DNA of 64,000 bases from Alterileibacterium massiliense (GCF_900104645.1 NZ_FNWE01000002.1:697289-761288); one strand, 5' to 3'. Positions 28,740-37,041 are shown, counted from the stretch's first letter. Program-made: numbers and translations. The notes: generated by a model not told the origin, from the sequence alone.

Positions 28740-30482
28740 GTGAGAGAATTGATAAAAACTTTATATGAGGTGTCAGGGTCATATTCAAATAAAATAACAA
28801 AAATGCTTATTTTTGATATATTTAAGGGAGTATTTGAAGGAGTTTCTTTAGGTGCAATTCTATTATGTTTGACCAAAATTTGTGAAAATATATTCACGAA
28901 CCAAAGCATTTTAATGAAAGATGTGTATATTGTTTTTATTATTGCAGCTATAAGTGTGGTGGGAAAAATTATATTTGGATATCTGGCTGATAAAAACAAA
29001 TATATTGCTTCGTACAATTTAGGAGCAGAAAATAGATTATATATTGGTGATCGTTTAAAAAATGTAAACATGGGATATTTCAGCACAAATTCTTTAGGGA
29101 ATATAGCAGGAGCATTGTCAACTGTTATAGGTGAACTTGAAACAATAGGAGTTTTTATTATTGAGCAAATGCTTGTAGGTACAATACAGACATTAATTAT
29201 GGTTATTTTCATACTACCTTATGATTTTGCAACAGCTATAATTATATTGTTGACTTTGATTGTTGGAACCTTAGTAAACTTATTTACACAAAAAAGCACA
29301 GATCAACTAACAGAGAGATTGTTAGGACTTAAATTGGATTTAAGTGAAAAAATGCTTGAGTATGTAAATGGGATAGGAATAACTAAAGCATTTGGAAAAG
29401 ATCAAAATACAGTTAAGGAACTAAACGAAAGTATTACAAAAAGTCGCAAAGGCTTCCTTGCTGTAGAAAAAATTTTAGTTCCAACACAGTTTTTATTCTT
29501 GTTAGTATTTAAACTTGGTATTTGTGTGATAATTTTTAGTTCTATCATAAGATATTTATCAGGGGATATTGAAGTTACTAAAGCTATTATATTAATTGTT
29601 ATGAGTTTTGTTGTTTTTTCTGGATTTGAATTAGCAGGAAGTATGCAGAGTATTAAGGGTGTTGCTGTACGAAATCTTAATACTGTTATAAATTTAAGAA
29701 ATTTACCTGTAATTGAAGAAGGTGAAATGACAGAAGTAGATAAAGCAGAAATATCAATGAACAATATTTCATTTTCTTATGGAAAAGAAAATCTTTTCAA
29801 TAATCTAAGTATGCTTGTTCCAGATGGAAAAACAACTGCTCTTGTTGGATTTTCAGGAAGTGGTAAAACAACACTTTGCAATTTAATGGCGAGGTTTTGG
29901 GATGTAAATTCTGGCGAAGTAAAAGTTGGAAATCTAAATATTAAACAGTACAAGTATGATGAATTGCTTTCAAATTTTAGCTTTGTTTTTCAAGACGTGT
30001 ATCTTTTTGATGATACCATAAAAAACAATATTAAGTTTGGTAATCCAAATGCAACAGATGAAGAAATGATAGATATTGCCAAAAAAGCTCAGTGCCATGA
30101 TTTTATTATGAAATTGCCAAAAGCTTATGATACTGTTTTGCAAGAAGGGGGTTCAAACCTATCGGGAGGTGAACGCCAGAGAATATCTATTGCGAGAGCT
30201 ATGTTAAAGCCAAGTAAATTTGTAATTCTTGATGAGGCAACTTCAAGCGTAGATCCAGAAAATGAAAAACAATTATTGATTGCTTTGAAAAACTTATTAA
30301 AAGGCAAAACTGTTATTGTAATTGCACACAAGCTTTCTACTGTAAAAAATGCAGATCAGATAGTTGTTTTAAAAGACGGTGTTATAAAACAAGTAGGAAC
30401 ACATAGTGAACTTGTATCTAAACATGGAATATATAAGGATTTTATTGAAATCAGAAAACAATCTGAAGAATGGGTAGTTTAG
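28740..30482 (+). CDS. ABC transporter, membrane plus ATPase (half 2 of a pair)
   Basis: Partner half transporter of 580 residues, starting at GTG one base after the stop of half 1. The membrane domain comes first; the ATPase has Walker A GFSGSGKTTL, signature LSGGERQRISIARAM, Walker B VILDEATSS and His loop IAHKLST. Both halves keep a normal Walker B glutamate, so both sites look competent. It ends the five-gene cassette. Confidence 0.85.
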   Translation: MRELIKTLYEVSGSYSNKITKMLIFDIFKGVFEGVSLGAILLCLTKICENIFTNQSILMKDVYIVFIIAAISVVGKIIFGYLADKNKYIASYNLGAENRLYIGDRLKNVNMGYFSTNSLGNIAGALSTVIGELETIGVFIIEQMLVGTIQTLIMVIFILPYDFATAIIILLTLIVGTLVNLFTQKSTDQLTERLLGLKLDLSEKMLEYVNGIGITKAFGKDQNTVKELNESITKSRKGFLAVEKILVPTQFLFLLVFKLGICVIIFSSIIRYLSGDIEVTKAIILIVMSFVVFSGFELAGSMQSIKGVAVRNLNTVINLRNLPVIEEGEMTEVDKAEISMNNISFSYGKENLFNNLSMLVPDGKTTALVGFSGSGKTTLCNLMARFWDVNSGEVKVGNLNIKQYKYDELLSNFSFVFQDVYLFDDTIKNNIKFGNPNATDEEMIDIAKKAQCHDFIMKLPKAYDTVLQEGGSNLSGGERQRISIARAMLKPSKFVILDEATSSVDPENEKQLLIALKNLLKGKTVIVIAHKLSTVKNADQIVVLKDGVIKQVGTHSELVSKHGIYKDFIEIRKQSEEWVV

Positions 30483-30532
30483 AAAGGTTTGATATATGAA
30501 TATTAGATAGATGTAAGAAACGGGGGAGTAAG

Positions 30533-30625
30533 ATGAAAAAGACTTTTCATATAGAAGAAAGAAATAACAAAAAATTCTTCTTGCCTTATAGTTTCTTATT
30601 ATCTCAAGCAACTAAATATATCTAA
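30533..30625 (+). CDS. Small peptide of 30 residues, possible leader
   Basis: ATG preceded by GGGGGAG; the peptide is basic then hydrophobic (MKKTFHIEERNNKKFF, ending ATKYI). A strong terminator hairpin begins 25 bases after its stop and the sigma-like gene follows, so it may be a leader peptide. I do not recognise it. Confidence 0.45.
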   Translation: MKKTFHIEERNNKKFFLPYSFLLSQATKYI

Positions 30626-30650
30626 AGAAAAGATAGATTCATTTCTTTTC

Positions 30651-30692
30651 GGAGGACTATTTACACCAAAGTGTAGAAGTCCTCCTTTTTTT
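30651..30692 (+). terminator. Strong terminator hairpin before the sigma-like gene
   Basis: GGAGGACT (30651-30658) pairs with AGTCCTCC (30678-30685), inner TACAC/GTGTA, CAAA loop, then seven T. It is 30 bases before the next ribosome site. Confidence 0.88.
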
Positions 30693-30736
30693 ATTCTCAA
30701 AACCAAAACAGAGAACTTAAAAAGGAGGATGACTAA

Positions 30737-31153
30737 GTGGCAAAGAAAGAATATTACCTTTATGTAAAAGGCAAAGCCGTACCTGTAAGTGAAGAAGTCT
30801 ACAAAGCCTATTGGAAGATAACAGAGCATGAAAAGTATCTCCAAAGAAAAGATTGGAAGCATAATGTAATACCATTTTCGGCACTGGATCATGATGGACA
30901 CTTTGTAGATAACATCATAGATGAAAAGATAGACTTAGAAAAAATTGTAGAAGTAAAAATGCGAATTGAAGAACTTCATAGAGCATTAAATACTCTTACA
31001 AAAGAAGAACGAGAACTAATGGAAGCCATCTTCTACAAAGAAGAAAGTCTAAGGTCAATCAGCAGAAGAGAGAAAGTTACACATCAAGCAATCAGTGGGA
31101 GGAGGGATAGGATTTTAGAAAAACTGAGAAAGATTTTAGAAGATAAAATCTAA
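30737..31153 (+). CDS. Sigma-70-like helix-turn-helix regulator
   Basis: A 138-residue protein ending in a sigma region 4-type helix-turn-helix (LTKEERELMEAIFYKEESLRSI...VTHQAISGRRDRILEKLRKIL). Proteins of this size are common regulators in Firmicutes mobile elements. Region 2 is not evident, so it may be an activator or antiterminator-like factor and not a true sigma factor. Start GTG 30737 follows AAAGGAGG. Confidence 0.7.
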   Translation: MAKKEYYLYVKGKAVPVSEEVYKAYWKITEHEKYLQRKDWKHNVIPFSALDHDGHFVDNIIDEKIDLEKIVEVKMRIEELHRALNTLTKEERELMEAIFYKEESLRSISRREKVTHQAISGRRDRILEKLRKILEDKI

Positions 31154-31160
31154 AAACTTG

Positions 31161-31200
31161 GAAAGGTTAAGTGTCAAAAAAGGTGCTTAACCTTTCTTTA
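31161..31200 (+). terminator. Hairpin before the DUF3847 gene
   Basis: GAAAGGTTAAG (31161-31171) pairs perfectly with CTTAACCTTTC (31186-31196), followed by TTTAT. The T-run is short. It stands between the sigma-like gene and GGAGG of the next gene. Confidence 0.7.
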
Positions 31201-31236
31201 TGGAAACAAGCAGATACCAAAACGGAGGAATTAAAA

Positions 31237-31566
31237 ATGAAGAAAGAAAAAACATTACAGGAAGTACAGGAACAAATTTCTGAACTTCAGGAAGAAAGAG
31301 AAAAGTGCGATGTAAAGCTGAAACAATTACAAAATCAAGGCAAAAAATTAGAAAAACTGGCAAATGAAAAGGAACGAAAAAGAAGAAATCACAGGCTCAT
31401 ACAAAGGGGATTGATAGTAGAAAGGGTCATTAAAAATCCTCTAATATTTACCAATGAGGAGATAGAAAAACTGTTAAATATCTCTACTCACACAGAAGAA
31501 TACAGACAAGCCTATGAAGAAATGATAAATGGGAAAGATATGGAAGATGAAACGGACATAGAGTAG
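31237..31566 (+). CDS. DUF3847-family small protein
   Basis: A 109-residue, highly charged, coiled-coil protein (EEREKCDVKLKQLQNQGKKLEKL, then RKRRNHRLIQRGLIVE). DUF3847 proteins usually sit just before MobA-type relaxases in Gram-positive elements and may act as relaxosome accessories; that role is inferred. ATG 31237 has GGAGG 8 bases upstream and is preferred to the in-frame ATG at 31171. Confidence 0.65.
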   Translation: MKKEKTLQEVQEQISELQEEREKCDVKLKQLQNQGKKLEKLANEKERKRRNHRLIQRGLIVERVIKNPLIFTNEEIEKLLNISTHTEEYRQAYEEMINGKDMEDETDIE

Positions 31567-31634
31567 ATAAAATAAAAGACCTTAGTTTTTTCAGAAGCTC
31601 CCTGCAAGGGCAAAAAGCTCCGCAGGACGCAAAG

Positions 31635-31680
31635 CACCCTTTAGGGTGTATAATTGCGCCCTTAGTAAACTAAGGGATTT
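31635..31680 (+). other. Origin of transfer (oriT) of the nested transposon, MOBQ type
   Basis: An inverted repeat CACCCTTTAGGGTG (31635-31648) is followed by TTGCGCCCTTA (31654-31664), which matches the nick region of pIP501/pGO1-like origins (AAGTGCGCCCTTA) as I know it, and then GGGATTT. CCCTTAG and CTAAGGG around it also form a hairpin (31659-31676). It lies 130 bases before the relaxase gene. Confidence 0.7.
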
Positions 31681-31809
31681 TGGCAAGTCTTTGAAAATCC
31701 AAAACTTAATAAAAACATACGGATAAAGCAGATAGGAAAAGATACAAAAAATAACCTGTCTGCTTTTTCCTTTACCTGAAAACAAACAAAAAATGAAAGG
31801 AGCTTAAAA

Positions 31810-33462
31810 GTGGCAGAAACATTTCACTTTAATATTTCTATGATAAGCAGAGGAAAAAGTAAATCGGCAGTTGCAAGTGCAGCATATATCTCTTGTGAGA
31901 AAATCAAAAATGAATGGGACGGAGAAGTTCATGACTATCATAATAAAAAAGGACTTTTACATTCAGAAATCTTCTTGCCGGAGAATGTCCCTATAGCATT
32001 AAAAGATAGAACTACATTATGGAACAGCGTTGAACTAAATGAGAAAGCAAGCAATGCACAGCTTGCAAGAAATTTTATCATTGCTCTACCAAAAGAATTA
32101 TCCTTTGAAGAAAACAAGAAACTCATTACCGACTTCATACAAGAAAATTTTGTATCAAAAGGAATGATAGCAGACCTTGCAATTCATGATGAAAGTGCTG
32201 AAGAAAATAACAATATCCACGCTCATATTATGACTACTCTTAGACCGATCAATGAAAAAGGAGAGTGGCTGGCAAAAAGCAAAAAAGAATATGTTCTTGA
32301 TGAAAAGGGAGAAAAGATAAAACTAAAAAGTGGTAATTACAAAACAAGAAAAGTAGAGCTGACAGATTGGAACGATAAAGGCAATGCAGAGAAATGGAGA
32401 GAGAATTTTGCAAGTCTTTGTAATCAGTATTTAGAAAAAAATCATCAGGAAAAGAGAGTAGATCATCGTTCCTACAAAAGACAAGGGATAGAAGAAATCC
32501 CAACCATTCACATGGGAGCAAGTGCAAGTGCCTTAGAGAAAAAAGGAATCGAAACCGACAAAGGAAACATCAATAGAGAAATCAAAAAGCATAATTTCTT
32601 AGTAAAAGCCATCAAGAACAAGATAAAAGAAATTACCTCTTGGATAGATGAGTTACTTGGAAACCTGCAAGCAAAATACGATGAGTATAAACAGACTAAA
32701 AAAGATGAACTGGAGAATAAAGCAGAACTCTTTAACCTCTATGAATATATTTCTATCTATAACGAGATACAGGGAGAAAAAACAAAAAATCTATCCTACT
32801 ATGGACAGATAAAAAAGGGAAATGCAGACCTAAAGAGATTTGTAAAAGCAATCTACTATCTAAAAGATAATCATCTTCAAACCATAGCAGACCTACAAGA
32901 AAAAGTCTTTGAACTGGCAAAGCAAAGTAAAAAGATAAGTGAAGATATTCAAAGCAAAACCCAAAGAATAAAGGAGTTAAATCGTTGCTTTATTTGTGCA
33001 GACATCATCAAAGAAAATAAGGCGGTATATCAGGAATATAAAGATAAAACTTTTCTTAAAGATAAATTTTACAATTCACATAAAGATGAAATTGAAAACT
33101 ACAAAAAAGCAAGAAAGACTATAGAAAAATTTACTGGAACATCAGCTATAAAGTCGAGTGATTGGCAGAAAGAAATATCAAGCCTTGAAAAAGAGATACA
33201 AGACTTAACTGAAGATAAAGCTAAAGTTCAAGACGAATTTAAGCAGATAGATCATATCAAATATGCAGTAAAGATTGTCAATGATGAGTATGGAATAGAT
33301 TTATCTATAGAGATAGACAAGGCAATTAAGAGGGGAGATAAACCAAGTGTAATTGCACAACTGAAAAAATTTCAAGAGCAAGAGGAAAGAAAGGGTCAGT
33401 ACAAACAAAAAGCAAAAGAAAAGGCTAAAGAAAATTATAAAAATAAAGGGGAGGAAAGATAA
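31810..33462 (+). CDS. MobA/MobL relaxase of the nested transposon
   Basis: Nicks the oriT strand and pilots the transposon during mobilisation. The N-terminal nuclease domain shows FHFNISMISRGKSKSAVASAAYIS and the metal-binding His motif NIHAHIMTT, typical of MOBQ. The C-terminal half is a long coiled coil. Length 550 residues. Start GTG 31810 follows AAAGGAG. The functional counterpart in Tn4451 is TnpZ, though the sequence family differs. Confidence 0.88.
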   Translation: MAETFHFNISMISRGKSKSAVASAAYISCEKIKNEWDGEVHDYHNKKGLLHSEIFLPENVPIALKDRTTLWNSVELNEKASNAQLARNFIIALPKELSFEENKKLITDFIQENFVSKGMIADLAIHDESAEENNNIHAHIMTTLRPINEKGEWLAKSKKEYVLDEKGEKIKLKSGNYKTRKVELTDWNDKGNAEKWRENFASLCNQYLEKNHQEKRVDHRSYKRQGIEEIPTIHMGASASALEKKGIETDKGNINREIKKHNFLVKAIKNKIKEITSWIDELLGNLQAKYDEYKQTKKDELENKAELFNLYEYISIYNEIQGEKTKNLSYYGQIKKGNADLKRFVKAIYYLKDNHLQTIADLQEKVFELAKQSKKISEDIQSKTQRIKELNRCFICADIIKENKAVYQEYKDKTFLKDKFYNSHKDEIENYKKARKTIEKFTGTSAIKSSDWQKEISSLEKEIQDLTEDKAKVQDEFKQIDHIKYAVKIVNDEYGIDLSIEIDKAIKRGDKPSVIAQLKKFQEQEERKGQYKQKAKEKAKENYKNKGEER

Positions 33463-33464
33463 AA

Positions 33465-34229
33465 ATGGCAGACAACAGAAGATACTATTGGTTAAAATTG
33501 AAAGAAGATTTTTTTACAGGTAAGAGAATCAAAAGGCTAAGAAAAATATCAGGAGGAGATACCTATACAATCATCTATCTTAAATTGCTTTTACTTAGCT
33601 TAAAAGATAGTGGGAAGCTGTATTATGACGGAGTAGAAACAGACTTTATCAAGGAGCTTGCATTAACGATTGATGAAACGGAAGATGATGTAATGGTTAC
33701 AGTAAATTATCTTGTAGGACAAGGATTGATGGAGATAATCACAGAAAATGACGAGTATTTTTTAACAGAAATCCCAAGTCTTATAGGTTCAGAAACAGCG
33801 TCTACAAGGCGTTCGAGGAAATCAAGAGGACAAAAAGCGTTGCAATGCAACACTGGTGCAACATCTTGCAACCTTTTGCAACAAAACTGCAACGGAGAGA
33901 TAGAGAAAGAGAAAGAGATAGATATAGATATAGATATAGAGTTAGAAAAAGAGGGGGAGAAAGAAAAAATATCCCCCTCCCTTTATGGAGAATATAAAAA
34001 TGTTTCCTTAACTGATGAAGAATATGGAAAATTAAAGGATAAAATGCAAGGTCATAGGGATAAAATGATAGAGAAGCTGTCAACCTATATGCAAAGCACA
34101 GGAAGAAACTACAAAGACCATTATGCGACCTTAGTTCATTGGTATGAACAAGACAAAGGGAAATTAAAGGAAAACAGTAAATCAAAAGTATATACCTTTG
34201 AAGATTATGACAAGGGGGAACACCTGTAG
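33465..34229 (+). CDS. Replisome organiser / RepA_N-like initiator of the nested transposon
   Basis: A 254-residue initiator. The N-terminal winged helix (YYWLKLKEDFFTGKRIKRLRKISGGDTY) is of the phage replisome-organiser type. The middle is a low-complexity linker whose DNA holds five phased TGCAAC words and a GATATA microsatellite. The C-terminal domain (EKLSTYMQSTGRNYKDHYATLVHWY...FEDYDKGEHL) parallels that of repA in the host element. It starts 2 bases after the relaxase stop, so mobilisation and replication are coupled. Confidence 0.75.
   Translation: MADNRRYYWLKLKEDFFTGKRIKRLRKISGGDTYTIIYLKLLLLSLKDSGKLYYDGVETDFIKELALTIDETEDDVMVTVNYLVGQGLMEIITENDEYFLTEIPSLIGSETASTRRSRKSRGQKALQCNTGATSCNLLQQNCNGEIEKEKEIDIDIDIELEKEGEKEKISPSLYGEYKNVSLTDEEYGKLKDKMQGHRDKMIEKLSTYMQSTGRNYKDHYATLVHWYEQDKGKLKENSKSKVYTFEDYDKGEHL
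33841..33893 (+). repeat. Five helically phased TGCAAC repeats in the initiator gene
   Basis: TGCAAC starts at 33846, 33857, 33867, 33877 and 33888 (steps 11, 10, 10, 11), with a near copy TGCAAT at 33841. Spacing of one DNA turn puts all copies on one face, as in initiator iterons. They lie in the unconserved linker of the rep gene. Confidence 0.7.
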
Positions 34230-34260
34230 ACCTCGTATAAGACGGTGGAAAGGTGTTTTT
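34219..34260 (+). terminator. Terminator at the end of the initiator gene
   Basis: AACACCT (34219-34225) pairs with AGGTGTT (34251-34257) across a 25-base loop, then TTTTT. The rest of the gap to 34402 is AT-rich with no gene seen. Confidence 0.6.
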
Positions 34261-34402
34261 AGAGCGTTAATGATAAAATAGGTATCAGACTATAGCTAAG
34301 TGTAAAATAGGGCTTAAAATTGCAGTATGGAAAAAATATCGTATTTATGATAAAATGATAATGATATGGTAATAAACTCAGTTATAAGGAGAGGATATAT
34401 AA

Positions 34403-34726
34403 ATGCGAATTCAATTTACTGTAACCGATGAAGAACTTGAAATTTTAACTAAAAAAGCAATAGAGGGAGGTTTCCCAAGCGTTACTGAATATTGTAAGTG
34501 TAGCAGTTTACAAGAAAATACAAGCTATGCTGACCTATATACTACCTTATTAAACAAAATTAGCTCTTTACCGAAAGGCAAAGAATTTGTTTTGAGAGAG
34601 TTAATCGCAACACCGCCGGCATTGATTGGCAGATGGTTTTATGAAAATGTAAATAAGAGACTTGTAAAAAATGTGGAACACATCGGAAAAGCTGAAGGCG
34701 GAGTAGAAAAATATAAAAGAATTTAG
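34403..34726 (+). CDS. Conserved mobile-element protein of unknown function
   Basis: A 107-residue protein starting IQFTVTDEELEILTKKA, like a ribbon-helix-helix DNA binder, with a C-terminal part (LVLRELIATPPALIGRWFYENV style) resembling small proteins often found in Firmicutes mobile elements. AAGGAGAGG precedes ATG 34403. It is directly upstream of the ORF6N gene and probably co-transcribed. No function can be assigned. Confidence 0.55.
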   Translation: MRIQFTVTDEELEILTKKAIEGGFPSVTEYCKCSSLQENTSYADLYTTLLNKISSLPKGKEFVLRELIATPPALIGRWFYENVNKRLVKNVEHIGKAEGGVEKYKRI

Positions 34727-34747
34727 ATAATGTTGGAGGTGCATTTC

Positions 34748-35755
34748 ATGGCAGAAGAAAATAAAGAGATAGTTATTGTAGATGATAAAACTATACAAGA
34801 AAAAATATATCTTATTCGTGGGCAAAAAGTAATGCTTGATGCAGATTTAGCTGAAATATATGGTTATGAAACAAAAAACTTTAATAGACAGGTGAAAAAC
34901 AACGCAGAAAAATTTGAAGGTGAAGACTTCATGTTCCAATTAACGGACGAAGAAATGGTAGAACTTTCAAGGTGCAAAAATTTCACCTTGAACAGAGGGA
35001 CTGGTAGAGGAAGTAATATTAAATACAATCCTTATGCCTTTACAGAACAAGGAATCTATATGCTTATGACTGTACTAAGAGGTGAACTTGCTGTTAGGCA
35101 AAGTAGAGCTTTAGTTAGAACATTTAAGCAAATGAAAGATTTTATCATAGAAAACCAAGATTTTATCGGTTCAAAAGAATTAGTTCAAATAGCAGTACAG
35201 ACAAATCAAAATACAAAGGATATAGCTGAAATAAAGTCGCAAATGGCTACAAAAGAAGATTTGAAAAAGGTTATGGATAATTTTATAGATCCGGACACAT
35301 ACAAGCATTTCCTTTTAATGAACGGAGATAAGATTGAAGCAGATGTTGCCTATACAAAAATATATAAGTCTGCAAAGAAAAGTATTTATGTGATAGACAA
35401 CTATATAGGCTTGAAAACCTTAGAATTATTAAGGGCTGCAAAAGACAATGTTGAAATTATAGTCTTTAGCGACAATGTGAAAAACAAGGATATGCTGACA
35501 AAAAATATCCTAAACGATTTTAGAAAAGATTACCCTAATATCAATCTGAAGATGAAAATTGCAGGTAAAAAGTATCACGATAGATATATTGCCATTGACT
35601 ACGGAACAGACAGTGAAGCCTTTTATCTTTGCGGAGCGTCATCAAAGGACGCAGGAAATAAAATATCAAGTATTACAAAGATAGAGGAATCTTCCAAGGA
35701 TATGTATCATACGATGTTTGGCGGAATGCTGAACAATAAGGATTTGAAAATTTAA
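34748..35755 (+). CDS. ORF6N-domain protein with C-terminal phospholipase D-like domain
   Basis: A 335-residue two-domain protein. The N-terminus is the phage-type ORF6N DNA-binding domain (IRGQKVMLDADLAEIYGYETKNFNRQVKNN) and helical partner (AFTEQGIYMLMTVLRGE). The C-terminal half (KKSIYVIDNYIGLKTLELL, then HDRYIAIDYGTDSEAFYLCGASSKDAG) looks like a phospholipase D/nuclease fold with an HxxY-type motif in place of HxK. It may sense or cut DNA or RNA as a regulator or defence factor; this is inference. ATG 34748 follows GGAGGTG. Confidence 0.7.
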   Translation: MAEENKEIVIVDDKTIQEKIYLIRGQKVMLDADLAEIYGYETKNFNRQVKNNAEKFEGEDFMFQLTDEEMVELSRCKNFTLNRGTGRGSNIKYNPYAFTEQGIYMLMTVLRGELAVRQSRALVRTFKQMKDFIIENQDFIGSKELVQIAVQTNQNTKDIAEIKSQMATKEDLKKVMDNFIDPDTYKHFLLMNGDKIEADVAYTKIYKSAKKSIYVIDNYIGLKTLELLRAAKDNVEIIVFSDNVKNKDMLTKNILNDFRKDYPNINLKMKIAGKKYHDRYIAIDYGTDSEAFYLCGASSKDAGNKISSITKIEESSKDMYHTMFGGMLNNKDLKI

Positions 35756-35805
35756 TATGTAAATGGTAAAGCGTTATTAAATGAATAGCTATAAGACTTG
35801 TGAAA

Positions 35806-35838
35806 GGCGGTAGAAATAAAACTCTATCGTCTTTTTTT
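35806..35838 (+). terminator. Terminator-like hairpin before tnpW
   Basis: GGCGGTAGA (35806-35814) pairs with TCTATCGTC (35823-35831), two G-U pairs, then seven T (35832-35838). The AGGAGGG of the next gene starts 14 bases later. Very similar to the hairpin before repA at 18361. Confidence 0.8.
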
Positions 35839-35866
35839 GATTGCAACTAACAGGAGGGAAAATAAT

Positions 35867-36052
35867 ATGCACGAAAATAAAAATGAACATAATACAGGAA
35901 CAAAGACTATAAAAAAGATTGGAAAAGCAACTTATGAGGTTATTGTCCATTTTAATGAAAATGCGACTGAAACTATGCAAGATAAATTGAAAAGGATAAT
36001 GCTTAGAGAAATGGAGCGAGAAAAAGATAAAAAACCTCATAAAAATGATTAG
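35867..36052 (+). CDS. TnpW-family small protein
   Basis: A 61-residue charged protein (KKIGKATYEVIVHFNENATETMQDKLKRIML) of the TnpW type known from Tn4451-like transposons, where its role is unknown. It is the last gene before the right end of the nested element, 25 bases from the CAGG core. Confidence 0.7.
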   Translation: MHENKNEHNTGTKTIKKIGKATYEVIVHFNENATETMQDKLKRIMLREMEREKDKKPHKND

Positions 36053-36073
36053 AAAGTCCTTGACAAGTTGTTA

Positions 36074-36077
36074 CAGG
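36074..36077 (+). repeat. Right copy of the CAGG core
   Basis: Pairs with 21504-21507. The virD4 frame resumes with the codon GGG at 36076-36078 (GKTAKSILISCGARL). Confidence 0.7.
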
Positions 36078-36876
36078 GAAAACTGCCAAGTCTATTCTAA
36101 TATCTTGTGGAGCAAGACTTGCTCCTTTTGACATAAGAGAGCTTAGAGAACTAATGAGTGAAGATGAACTTGAGCTTGATACACTGGGAGATAGAAAGAC
36201 AGCACTCTTTGTCATTATCTCCGATACAGATGATACTTTTAACTTTGTGGTATCTATTATGTATTCTCAGCTATTTAACTTGCTATGTGATAAGGCAGAT
36301 GATGTGTATGGAGGAAGATTACCTGTTCATGTAAGATGCCTACTTGATGAGTTTGCAAACATCGGCTTAATTCCAAAGTTTGAAAAACTGATAGCGACAA
36401 TCCGTTCCAGAGAAATATCAGCGAGTATAATTCTTCAAGCACAATCTCAGTTAAAGGCAATCTATAAAGATAATGCGGACACAATTGTGGGCAACTGTGA
36501 TAGTACCTTGTTTCTTGGTGGCAAGGAAAAGACCACATTAAAGGAACTTTCCGAAACACTGGGAAAAGAAACGATAGATTTATATAATACATCGGAAACA
36601 AGATCAAATGCTAATAGTTATGGACTCAATTACCAAAAGACAGGAAAAGAGCTTATGAGTCAAGATGAGATAACGGTTATGGATGGCAGTAAATGTATCT
36701 TTCAGCTTAGAGGTGTAAGACCGTTTTTATCAGATAAATTTGATATTACAAAGCATAAGAATTACAAGTTACTTGAAGATTTTAATAAGAAAAATGCCTT
36801 TGATATTGAGGAATATATCAAGAGAAAAGGGAAAGCAAAATTAAATAGAGAAACGGTTATTACAAGAGTGCAGTAA
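36078..36876 (+). pseudogene. VirD4-type coupling protein, C-terminal part (interrupted)
   Basis: Continues the coupling protein: KTAKSILISCGARLAPFDI, then Walker B RCLLDEFANIG, the arginine region ATIRSREISASIILQAQSQ, and the C-terminal SDKFDITKHKNYKLL. It has no start codon of its own near the breakpoint; ATG 36154 would drop part of the domain. Without exact removal of the transposon neither part has both Walker motifs. Confidence 0.88.
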
Positions 36877-36929
36877 GTCTAAAGAACATAGATTTGCTGC
36901 TTTTTTATTACTCAAAATCAGGAGGAAAG

Positions 36930-36965
36930 ATGGTAAGGATAAGAAGTCCCACTAAGGAAAACTAA
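36930..36965 (+). CDS. Eleven-residue leader peptide candidate
   Basis: ATG preceded by AGGAGGAAAG encodes MVRIRSPTKEN and stops 14 bases before a terminator hairpin that guards ssb. This is the layout of a translated attenuation leader. Confidence 0.4.
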   Translation: MVRIRSPTKEN

Positions 36966-36979
36966 ATAGCAAGAGTATC

Positions 36980-37015
36980 AGCGATTGGAAAAGAAAAACT
37001 CCGATCGCTTTTTTT
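36980..37015 (+). terminator. Terminator hairpin before ssb
   Basis: AGCGATTGGA (36980-36989) pairs with TCCGATCGCT (37000-37009), one G-U pair, A-rich loop, followed by seven T. It is only 18 bases from the AAGGAG of ssb. Confidence 0.85.
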
Positions 37016-37041
37016 ATTTAAACGAAAAGGAGAAATTTTTA

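Larger units (their letters stand above)
21508..36077 (+). mobile_element. Nested mobilisable transposon, Tn4451-like (about 14.57 kb)
   Basis: Inserted in virD4. A large serine recombinase sits at the left end and a TnpW-type gene at the right end, as in the Tn4451/Tn4453 family (TnpX...TnpW). Between them are a TetR regulator, an ECF/ABC transporter cassette, a sigma-like regulator, a DUF3847 protein, an oriT, a MobA/MobL relaxase, an initiator with phased repeats, and an ORF6N protein. The transporter cassette is visibly more AT-rich than the rest, so it probably came from yet another source. It has mobilisation but no mating-pair genes, so it needs a helper such as the host element. Confidence 0.85.

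Noticed and set aside
21507-36079. GA dinucleotide as crossover core of the nested transposon (as in TndX/TnpX)
   Set aside because: Joining at GA leaves the virD4 frame shifted by one base; only the CAGG alignment restores the frame.
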